Shown piece after piece: positions 15,479-21,518 of a stretch of 21,518 nucleotides of DNA. Position 1 is the stretch's first letter, and each line of letters begins with the position of its first letter. Made by a program: the position numbers and the translations under genes. Location: the NCBI GenBank assembly GCA_030043675.1, contig JASHXG010000228.1:1-21518 (forward strand), in the 5' to 3' direction. Below the pieces are notes generated by a model. The model did no database searches. It was given only the letters and a program-made list of their open reading frames with translations, and was not told the origin of the DNA. Source of the stretch: Vulcanimicrobiota bacterium (GTDB taxonomy: Bacteria; Vulcanimicrobiota; Vulcanimicrobiia; Vulcanimicrobiales; Vulcanimicrobiaceae).

Positions 15479-16180
15479 ATGGCGGCGGTTCTCAAAGCGC
15501 AGACCAGAATGGGGCGGGCGACGCTCGCCTCGCTAGGCATCCACGTGCTGGCTGCGCTCTCGATTCCGGCGCTGGCCTGGACCGCTTCGGGCGGCGCTCC
15601 GGTCGAGACCGTCAGCTTCACGCGGATCCTTCACATCGAGCTATCCCGGCCGCACCGGCCGCAGCCTCCGCCGCGCGCAGCGGCGCCGCACAAGAGCGTC
15701 GCACCCGTGGTCAACTTCGCGGATCGCGTCGAGCTGGCGCGCACGAGGCCAAGCCGCCACGCGCCGCGCGAGCGCGTCGCCGCCACCGAGGCGCCGGCAG
15801 CTCCGGCGGTTGCAGTCCAGCAACAAGCCGGTCAAGGAACCGCGCCGAACGCCGCGGTTCAAACGACGCCTTCGCCGGAGATTCGCGCCGTCTCCAGCGT
15901 GGGAGCGCACCAAACCGGCGGCTACCTTCCCTTCGGGGCCGAGCAGCCGGATCCGGTGCTCGATCCCGGCGTCCGCAAGCAGCTCGATGCCTTCGGCGTG
16001 CACGTGACGCTGGTCGTCACCGTCGGCGAGGATGGCCGGACCGAGAGCGTGGATTTCCAACCGCCCGTCGATGCCGAGACCGAGGCCCGCATCCGCTCGC
16101 TGCTCGCCGATGCGAGCTGGGATCCGGCGGTCTGCGGCGGCGGCGTTGCCTGCGAAGGCCAAGCCGTCATCAAGCTCTAG
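15479..16180 (+). CDS. TonB-like energy transducer
   Basis: This 233-residue protein has the layout of TonB. One N-terminal membrane helix (about 15-35) contains the SxxxH pattern (S18, H22) that in TonB couples to ExbB/ExbD. A periplasmic linker rich in Pro and Ala (about 55-145) leads to a C-terminal TonB-like domain with VHVTLVVTVGEDGRTESVDF and a closing beta strand. TonB transmits proton-motive force to outer-membrane transporters, so its presence hints at a diderm envelope. No exbB, exbD or receptor gene is in the window. Cys199 and Cys205 near the end could form a disulfide. AAGGGG lies 7 bases before the ATG at 15479; an ATG 102 bases earlier has no support. Its stop overlaps the stop of the convergent arginase gene. 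Confidence 0.75.
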   Translation: MAAVLKAQTRMGRATLASLGIHVLAALSIPALAWTASGGAPVETVSFTRILHIELSRPHRPQPPPRAAAPHKSVAPVVNFADRVELARTRPSRHAPRERVAATEAPAAPAVAVQQQAGQGTAPNAAVQTTPSPEIRAVSSVGAHQTGGYLPFGAEQPDPVLDPGVRKQLDAFGVHVTLVVTVGEDGRTESVDFQPPVDAETEARIRSLLADASWDPAVCGGGVACEGQAVIKL

Positions 16181-17064
16181 AGTATTGACTTGCCCAAGGC
16201 GGAACAGACGAGCCCGACGGCGAGCGACGCCGTCTGATTGCGATCGTCGAAGATCGGATTGATCTCGACCATCTCGAGCGAGCCCAGCTGGCCGCCGTCG
16301 TAAAGCATCTCCATGACGAGGTGCGCCTCGCGATAGCTCAAGCCGCCTTTGACCGGCGTGCCGGTTCCCGGGGCTTCGCTCGGATCGATCGCGTCCATGT
16401 CGAACGAGACGTGAATGGGGTGGTCCTGCGCACCTGCGATTGCGCGCGCCGCCTCCATCACCTGTCGCACCCCGACCTTGTCGATGTCGGACATCGTAAA
16501 CGCGGTGACGCCGAACTCCCGCAACAGTTGCTTTTCGGCCGGATCGACGTCGCGCAGTCCGATCTGCACCGTGCGCTCGGCTTGCGCAAAGCCGTTGCGC
16601 AATGCGAAATAGAGCGGCATGCCATGCACGTTTCCGGTCGCCGAGCTCGTCGGGCTGTTGATATCGGCGTGCGCGTCGACCCAGACCAGGCCGGGCGGCG
16701 CCCCTCGCGCGCGGGTCAGTCCGGCCAGCGTCCCCATCGCGATCGAGTGATCGCCGCCGAGCACGATCGGCAAACCGCCTGAAATGACGGCGCTCTCGAC
16801 GATTGCGGCGAGTTGAGTGCAGACCTCGTCGATGACCTTGAAATATTTTGCCGACGAATCTTCCCAAGCGGCCGACTCGCGGATCGGAACGTGCAGATTG
16901 CCGTGGTCGACGATGGTGGCGATGCCGAGCGACTCGAGCTTCTCGTGCAGCTTGGCATAGCGAATCGCCGACGGACCCATATCGACACCGCGACGGCTCG
17001 CGCCCAGATCCATCGGAACGCCCACGATGTCGACGCGCGCGGGCGGAGAGAGCGTCTTAGTCAC
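16177..17064 (-). CDS. rocF: Arginase
   Basis: This 295-residue protein hydrolyses arginine to ornithine and urea using a two-manganese centre. Metal ligands are visible in GGDHS (His106), DAHAD (Asp130, His132, Asp134) and SFDMDAID (Asp222, Asp224). GNVHGMPL (around His147) is typical of arginase rather than agmatinase, and the C-terminal EINPIFDDRNQTASLAVGL fits. Its size is close to Bacillus RocF. The start is GTG at 17064, because upstream residues in the same frame lie inside the transporter gene and resemble nothing; a GAGGGGA-like sequence precedes it. The GTG overlaps the AI-2E transporter stop by 8 bases, so the two are cotranscribed. The gene symbol follows the family name. Confidence 0.92.
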   Translation of the reverse strand: MTKTLSPPARVDIVGVPMDLGASRRGVDMGPSAIRYAKLHEKLESLGIATIVDHGNLHVPIRESAAWEDSSAKYFKVIDEVCTQLAAIVESAVISGGLPIVLGGDHSIAMGTLAGLTRARGAPPGLVWVDAHADINSPTSSATGNVHGMPLYFALRNGFAQAERTVQIGLRDVDPAEKQLLREFGVTAFTMSDIDKVGVRQVMEAARAIAGAQDHPIHVSFDMDAIDPSEAPGTGTPVKGGLSYREAHLVMEMLYDGGQLGSLEMVEINPIFDDRNQTASLAVGLVCSALGKSIL

Positions 17065-18169
17065 TGCTAGAGGTCCCCTCGTTCGGCTGGGGCGGATGGA
17101 ATACCCGCAGCGCCAACACGCGCAACACGCCGGCAATCGGAACGGCGATCACCATTCCGAACAAGCCTCCCAACTCCGCGCCGATCAGCAACGCCAGTAG
17201 AACCACGAAAGGACTCAAGCTGACCTGCTTGCTCACGATGTTCGGCGCGATGAGATGTCCTTCGACTTCGAAAATGACGGCGAACGCCGCCGACACCAGG
17301 AGCGCGTTGATCCATCCGTTCGTCAGCCACGCTGAGATGAAGGCCGGAATGAATGCAAGCACGGCACCGACGTACGGAATCAGATCGCCGACGGCGGCCA
17401 GCAATCCCAGTAAGAACGCATAGTGCACGTGCAACAGCGTAAGCGCGAGCGTGATGAGCCCTCCGACCATCAGCGCGACGATCAGCTGACCTCTGATGAA
17501 GCCGCCGATGACGCCGTCCACGTCCGCCAGCAAACCGAGCGCGGCCCGCCAGCGGTTTTCCGGCACGAGCGATGCGAGGCCTTGCTTGAGACCGTCGAGG
17601 TCGAGCAGCAAGTAGGCCGTAATCAACGGCACGATGATGAACGTCGCCACCGCGGCAAACGTGCCGACGAGCACGTAGATCAGATGGCCGAAGGTTTCGA
17701 ATCCATGCACTCTCACCCAGAGCGCCAGCTCCGCCGGCACTTGCGCGATCTCGCGGCGCACCCAGTCCGGTAACCGCGACGTAATCGGATCGTTCGGATC
17801 GTAGATGAGGCCGTTGAGCCGGGCGACGAGATCGGGGTAGTGATGAATCAATGCGCCGATGTCCGCCACGATGTGTGGAACGATGAAGAGCATGGCCAGC
17901 GCGAACGCCACCAAGATGAGCGCGTAGACCAGCAGGATGGCGATCAGAAGCGGCATCCGCCGGCGCAGCCGCTGCACTGCCGGATAGACGAGATAGGCGA
18001 GAAAGATCGAGCCGATCAAGATGTAGACGACCGCGCGAATGCGAGCCAAGAACTCGAGAACGAACTCACCGGCATAGAATGCCAAAACGACGACCATCAA
18101 AACCTTGAGCGCGTAGGTGATGCGTTCGTCGGTCAGCGACGACCAGGGATTCGAGCGCGGATCCTTCAT
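17057..18169 (-). CDS. AI-2E family transporter
   Basis: This 370-residue integral membrane protein belongs to the AI-2E/UPF0118 (PerM-like) family, whose members include the AI-2 exporter TqsA and sodium/proton antiporters. It has an N-terminal helix block, a hydrophilic middle loop (about residues 105-165), and a C-terminal block with the family-typical segments AYLLLDLDGLK, GGFIRGQLIVALMVGG, DLIPYVGAVLAFIPA and EGHLIAPNIV. The substrate is unknown; the name should not be read as proof of quorum signalling. AAGGGGG sits a few bases before the ATG at 18169. The last 8 bases overlap the arginase start. Confidence 0.92.
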   Translation of the reverse strand: MKDPRSNPWSSLTDERITYALKVLMVVVLAFYAGEFVLEFLARIRAVVYILIGSIFLAYLVYPAVQRLRRRMPLLIAILLVYALILVAFALAMLFIVPHIVADIGALIHHYPDLVARLNGLIYDPNDPITSRLPDWVRREIAQVPAELALWVRVHGFETFGHLIYVLVGTFAAVATFIIVPLITAYLLLDLDGLKQGLASLVPENRWRAALGLLADVDGVIGGFIRGQLIVALMVGGLITLALTLLHVHYAFLLGLLAAVGDLIPYVGAVLAFIPAFISAWLTNGWINALLVSAAFAVIFEVEGHLIAPNIVSKQVSLSPFVVLLALLIGAELGGLFGMVIAVPIAGVLRVLALRVFHPPQPNEGTSSSD

Positions 18170-18254
18170 GTGGTTCCCCCTTCATCGTGCGACCGAGCGA
18201 GCCCCGGTTGCGCGATGACGAGGGAGGCATTGCACCCGGCGCGAACGCAGCGCC

Positions 18255-19262
18255 ATGCTGCGATGGGCGACGCCCGGATTGCTCTTTGCCCTCGCGGCCA
18301 TCTTCACATCGAGCGCGCCCGCCCGCGCCTATCTCCCGCCTCCGCTCGCGTCGCTGAGTCATGAAGTGCGTCGTCTGGCCGCGCGCGTTCCCGCAGCGAT
18401 CGGCCTGGAAGTCTTCGATTTGGATACCGGCTATCACACCGGCTTCAATGCCGCGGCGAGCATGCCGGCCGCGTCGACGATCAAGCTGCCCGTCATGGTC
18501 GCGGTCTTCGAGCAGCTCCAAGCCGGCCGCTTTGGGCTGCGCAAGCACGTCACGCTGCTCGCGAGCGACAAGGACTGGGGATCCGGCGACCTCTGCGATG
18601 AGCCGGTCGGCACGACCTATCCGGTTTCGGAGCTGCTCGAGAAGATGATTGAGATCAGCGACAACACGGCGACCAACATGTTGATCCGACTGGTCGGACG
18701 CCAGAAGATCAACCATGCGATGACGGCGCTCGGGCTGCAGCACACCCATCTCTATGGCGACGTGCGCACCGAGGGCTGGTCGATCCGCCAGACGCTCCGA
18801 ACCTCGCCCGCCGATCTCGTTCACCTGCTCGCGCTGATGGCGCATCGGGATCTCGTCGATGAATGGTCGTCAAACGAGATGATCGCGATCTTAGAGGCCG
18901 ACGAATACAACACGCTGTTGCCGGAGCCGCTCCCTGATGACGTCACCGTCGCGCATAAAACCGGGTCGCTCTTCGACACCCTCAACGACGCCGGCATCGT
19001 CTATGCCAGCGACGCGCCCTACGTCATCGCCGTCATGACGACGGCGCTGCCGTCACAAGATCTCGGGCGGACCTTCATCCACACGGTCTCGCGCCTCGCC
19101 TACGCCGACGAGTTGCGTCTGGGGCGCTGGCGCGAGGCGGTGGGGATGACGGCACCGGCCTTCGTTTTCGAAGCGCCGCAGAAGAGCGGCGCCGATCTCT
19201 CGCCGGACGTGCCCTTTTGGAGCGGCGCTGCTCGCGTGAATCCAAACAACCCCGGCCGCTAA
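18255..19262 (+). CDS. Class A beta-lactamase-like serine hydrolase
   Basis: This 335-residue exported protein has the class A beta-lactamase fold. A signal peptide ends at APARA (residue 25). Active-site motifs are STIK (nucleophile S74, K77), SDN (135-137), and KTGS (235-238). A Glu at 173, near the expected position of the deacylating Glu166, is present, but the family's ExxLN reads EGWSI, so the partner Asn is missing. A tail of about 45 residues follows the core. It may be a weak or narrow beta-lactamase or a peptidase related to penicillin-binding proteins; resistance cannot be claimed. The nearest Shine-Dalgarno-like GGGAGG is 27 bases away, too far, and the signal peptide supports the ATG at 18255. 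It is divergent from the AI-2E transporter with 85 bases between. Confidence 0.87.
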   Translation: MLRWATPGLLFALAAIFTSSAPARAYLPPPLASLSHEVRRLAARVPAAIGLEVFDLDTGYHTGFNAAASMPAASTIKLPVMVAVFEQLQAGRFGLRKHVTLLASDKDWGSGDLCDEPVGTTYPVSELLEKMIEISDNTATNMLIRLVGRQKINHAMTALGLQHTHLYGDVRTEGWSIRQTLRTSPADLVHLLALMAHRDLVDEWSSNEMIAILEADEYNTLLPEPLPDDVTVAHKTGSLFDTLNDAGIVYASDAPYVIAVMTTALPSQDLGRTFIHTVSRLAYADELRLGRWREAVGMTAPAFVFEAPQKSGADLSPDVPFWSGAARVNPNNPGR

Positions 19263-19273
19263 AGCCGCCGAGC

Positions 19274-20218
19274 CTATACCTTCACGTTGCTTGACGCGTA
19301 GGTCGGCGTCAGCCAGCCTGCGTAGCGCGGCTCGCGTCCGGTAACGATTCGCGCGTAGAGGTCGCTGAGCGTCTTGGTGATCGGCCCAATCTCGCCGTCG
19401 CCGACGCGGCGGCGATCGACCGATGCGACGTAGGCGATGCCGGTGGCGGTTCCGGTGAAGAAGATCTCGTCGGCGGCGTAGAGCTCGCCGCGGTCGATGG
19501 AGCGCTCGATGACCTCCAAACCGAGATCGTTGCGGGCGATGTCGATGATCGCCTTACGCGTTACCCCCTCGAGCACGTTCTGCGAGGGATCGGGCGTGTA
19601 GAGCACGCCTCGCCGCGTCAAAAAGACGTTCTCTGCCGAGCCTTCGGCCACGTGTCCATCGTGAGAGAGCAGGATCGCTTCGTCGTAACCGTTCTCTACC
19701 GCTTCGCTCTTGGCGAGCGCCGAGTTGATGTACAGGCCCGTGATCTTGGCACGCGGCGGCGCCATCGTATCGTCGGTGCGCCGCCAAGAGCTCACGCATA
19801 CATGGAGGCCGCGTTCGGTATCGAGATAGTGAGTAAATGGAATCGCGACGATCGCGAACGCGTCGGGCGAGCCGTGCAGCCGAACGCCGACGTCCTCGGC
19901 CGCCTTATAGCAGAAGGGACGTACGTAAACGTCTCGCTGATAGTTGTTGCGCAGGCAGATCTCGACGGTGAGATCGACGAGCTCGTCGGCGCTCTTGGGA
20001 AGCGCGATCGTCAGGATCTTCGATGACGTCGCAAGTCGCTCGTAGTGATCGCGCACCAGCACGAGAAAAAGCTCGCGCTGCTCGGGCACCCAGTAACCTC
20101 GTATTCCTTCGAAGCAACCGGTGCCGTACTGCAACCCGTGCGAGAGCAGCCCGATCTTGGCATCCTCATAGCGCCGGAATCCGCCGTGCGCGTAGACCGA
20201 GATCTCTGAAAGATCCAT
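19274..20218 (-). CDS. ilvE: Branched-chain amino acid aminotransferase
   Basis: This 314-residue fold-type IV PLP enzyme transfers the amino group between glutamate and valine, leucine or isoleucine keto acids. It contains LSHGLQYGTGCFEGIRGY near the N-terminus, the PLP lysine K158 in RAKITGLYINSALAKSEA, EGSAENVF, and FFTGTATGIAYV binding the cofactor phosphate. The full set follows IlvE rather than D-amino acid transaminase or ADC lyase, though these are close relatives. The ATG at 20218 has AAGGAG 8 bases upstream; the frame extends to 20320, but those residues do not fit the family. It stands alone on its strand, ending 11 bases from the convergent serine hydrolase. Confidence 0.94.
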   Translation of the reverse strand: MDLSEISVYAHGGFRRYEDAKIGLLSHGLQYGTGCFEGIRGYWVPEQRELFLVLVRDHYERLATSSKILTIALPKSADELVDLTVEICLRNNYQRDVYVRPFCYKAAEDVGVRLHGSPDAFAIVAIPFTHYLDTERGLHVCVSSWRRTDDTMAPPRAKITGLYINSALAKSEAVENGYDEAILLSHDGHVAEGSAENVFLTRRGVLYTPDPSQNVLEGVTRKAIIDIARNDLGLEVIERSIDRGELYAADEIFFTGTATGIAYVASVDRRRVGDGEIGPITKTLSDLYARIVTGREPRYAGWLTPTYASSNVKV

Positions 20219-20226
20219 GAGAATCG

Positions 20227-20232
20227 CTCCTT
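20227..20232 (-). promoter_or_regulatory. Ribosome binding site of ilvE
   Basis: AAGGAG on the minus strand lies 8 bases before the ATG at 20218 and fixes that start over the longer frame to 20320. Confidence 0.65.
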
Positions 20233-20325
20233 GTAGCGCCGATGTTGTGTCTGGGGTCGAGCCCTTCCTGTGCGGCGGCAGCGTCGGCGGGCAGGCGGCT
20301 CGGCGAGACCCGCCAACCAACTAGC

Positions 20326-21282
20326 GTGACACGGATCGTCCTCGCTGCCCTTCTGCTCGCTGCCCAGCTTGCCCTGAGCCCGGCTAACGGCGCGCAGGCG
20401 CAATCCTTGGCCGACCCGTATCAAATCTTCGCCCGCGCGCGGGCCTACTGGCTTCAGCAACGCTATCCCCCGCTGGTCGAGTATAACGTCGCTGTTTCGG
20501 TGATCGAGGGCGGTTCGGTGAAAATCGAACGCTATTGGAGCGCGTACGATTCGGTCGATCAGCAGATCATGGTCGACCCAATCAGCGACTACGAGCGGGC
20601 GCACCCGACCTACGCAGCGCACGGCGTGAGCATCAAAATTCCGCTCCTCTCGTCGGTGGTGGGCAAGCCGCAGCCGCCGACCGATTATCTCGGCGTCCCG
20701 CTGCTCGCACCGAACTACACCTTCGGCATGGCTCAGCTTCCAAAGACCAATCCGGGCGGCCCGGATGCCGCCGAGCTCGTCCGCGAGATTCGCGCCGAGT
20801 TTCACGATCCTGCGCCCGCCAACCGGCCCGAAGCAGCAGCATCCCCGGGCGTACTTCCGATCATCGAACGCGAGACCGTCTACAATCGCGCCTACCGGGT
20901 CACCCTGGTCGGGGTCGAATCGATGTACGGCGTACCGGCGTACCACCTTCATCTCCAAGCCTTGCGCGATCCCGGACGGTATCGGCTCCGGGAGCTCTGG
21001 ATCGACACGCGCACGTTCGCGCCGATTCAGCTGATCGAAGGCATCAACTTCGTCAACGGTCCCGGAACCGGCGTGCCATGGCGCGTCCGCTTCACGCGGA
21101 TCGGCGACGGACTCTACGTTTACGATGAGGTCGCACTCAAAGCGATGCGTTACGACGGCCTCGTCTATCCCCAGGCCAGCGTCGCGTTCGAGAATATCCG
21201 CGGGGTCGATCAGCTCAGCCGCTTGCCGCCGCTCTTCGGACCGGAGGCTCCGCTCATCATGAACGAGCCGGAGTTCCCCTAA
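20326..21282 (+). CDS. Secreted protein of unknown function
   Basis: I do not recognise this 318-residue protein. From a GTG at 20326 it has a clear signal peptide (MTRIVLAALLLAAQLALSPA, probable cleavage after AQA near residue 25). The rest is soluble, with alternating strands such as EYNVAVSVIEGG, YRVTLVGVESMYGVPAYHLHL, RLRELWIDTRTFAPIQLIEG and VRFTRIGDGLYVYDEV. This looks like an extended beta-sheet, as in LolA/LolB or RseB-type lipid-binding domains; that is only a fold guess. It has no Cys in the mature region and no lipobox. An ATG at 20242 would add 28 residues before the signal peptide. It is divergent from ilvE, and the 107-base gap shows no recognisable operator. Confidence 0.8.
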   Translation: MTRIVLAALLLAAQLALSPANGAQAQSLADPYQIFARARAYWLQQRYPPLVEYNVAVSVIEGGSVKIERYWSAYDSVDQQIMVDPISDYERAHPTYAAHGVSIKIPLLSSVVGKPQPPTDYLGVPLLAPNYTFGMAQLPKTNPGGPDAAELVREIRAEFHDPAPANRPEAAASPGVLPIIERETVYNRAYRVTLVGVESMYGVPAYHLHLQALRDPGRYRLRELWIDTRTFAPIQLIEGINFVNGPGTGVPWRVRFTRIGDGLYVYDEVALKAMRYDGLVYPQASVAFENIRGVDQLSRLPPLFGPEAPLIMNEPEFP

Positions 21283-21291
21283 GCCCGCACC

Positions 21292-21513
21292 CTAAAACTG
21301 CGCTGAAAAGACGACGACGATCCGCATCAGGAAGACGCCGATGAGCACGATGATCGGCATCACGATCGCGGTTTGGGCGATGGCTGCAGTTCCCCCGCCC
21401 GAAACGGTCGTGCGCGCCAAGGCGCCGCGAATCGCCGGGATGAGGCTCACCAAGACGAGGATCCAAAGCACAACCCAGATTCCCGAGAGCGTCCGCCCGA
21501 TCGTTCCGGCCAT
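21292..21513 (-). CDS. Small two-helix membrane protein
   Basis: This 73-residue frame encodes two hydrophobic helices (about 11-31 and 46-67) joined by a short loop containing RTTVSGGG. It resembles no family I can name. The hydrophobic pattern and its position 9 bases after the convergent neighbour's stop suggest a real gene. The ATG at 21513 is 5 bases from the window edge, so neither a ribosome binding site nor a longer N-terminus can be checked. Confidence 0.55.
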   Translation of the reverse strand: MAGTIGRTLSGIWVVLWILVLVSLIPAIRGALARTTVSGGGTAAIAQTAIVMPIIVLIGVFLMRIVVVFSAQF

Positions 21514-21518
21514 TGCGA

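Noticed and set aside
19255..19272. A terminator between the serine hydrolase and ilvE
   Set aside because: Only a 4-base CGGC/GCCG pairing can be drawn and there is no T-tract.
1..21518. CRISPR array, tRNA, rRNA, riboswitch, insertion sequence or phage genes
   Set aside because: No regularly spaced repeats, cloverleaf-type sequences, transposase motifs or terminal inverted repeats were seen, and the genes leave little room for them.

Overview
The window is GC-rich, almost entirely coding chromosomal DNA from a bacterium that respires through a cytochrome bc complex and makes its own tetrapyrroles. No gap between genes exceeds about 120 bases. I see no insertion sequence, prophage, CRISPR array, rRNA or tRNA. 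The gene set (Rieske protein plus a cytochrome b-c fusion, rex inside a heme operon, a family PF04185 phosphoesterase, DUF92, TonB-like protein) would fit a deep-branching phylum such as Candidatus Eremiobacterota (WPS-2) or a relative. That placement is a guess from gene content, not from a marker gene.

Layout. Positions 42-2246 (+) encode a two-gene quinol:cytochrome c reductase: a Rieske protein, then one polypeptide carrying a complete b6-type cytochrome b plus a C-terminal cytochrome c domain. A convergent ArnT/PMT-like membrane glycosyltransferase (2252-3928, -) follows. Positions 3979-13257 (+) are a tight run of nine genes, mostly overlapping: precorrin-2 dehydrogenase fused to HemC, HemB, a MobA-like nucleotidyltransferase, HemL, Rex, HemA, CobA fused to HemD, a DUF92 membrane protein, and an MT-A70 adenine methyltransferase. 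This encodes everything from glutamyl-tRNA to uroporphyrinogen III, plus the branch to precorrin-2/sirohydrochlorin. The redox sensor Rex is embedded in the run.

Positions 13265-21513 hold mixed single genes and pairs: a secreted lipoprotein-type phosphoesterase (-), a small glutaredoxin (-) divergent from a TonB-like protein (+), an AI-2E transporter-arginase pair (-), a class A beta-lactamase-like serine hydrolase (+), a branched-chain aminotransferase (-), an unrecognised secreted protein (+), and a small two-helix membrane protein (-) at the right edge.

The most notable point is how the tetrapyrrole branch is built. Two fusion proteins, Met8-HemC and CobA-HemD, between them carry four consecutive reactions (HemC, HemD, CobA, Met8), and each chain pairs one heme-trunk enzyme with one siroheme-branch enzyme. 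The second is the cytochrome b-c fusion, whose Qo-site motif reads PAWY instead of the usual PEWY.
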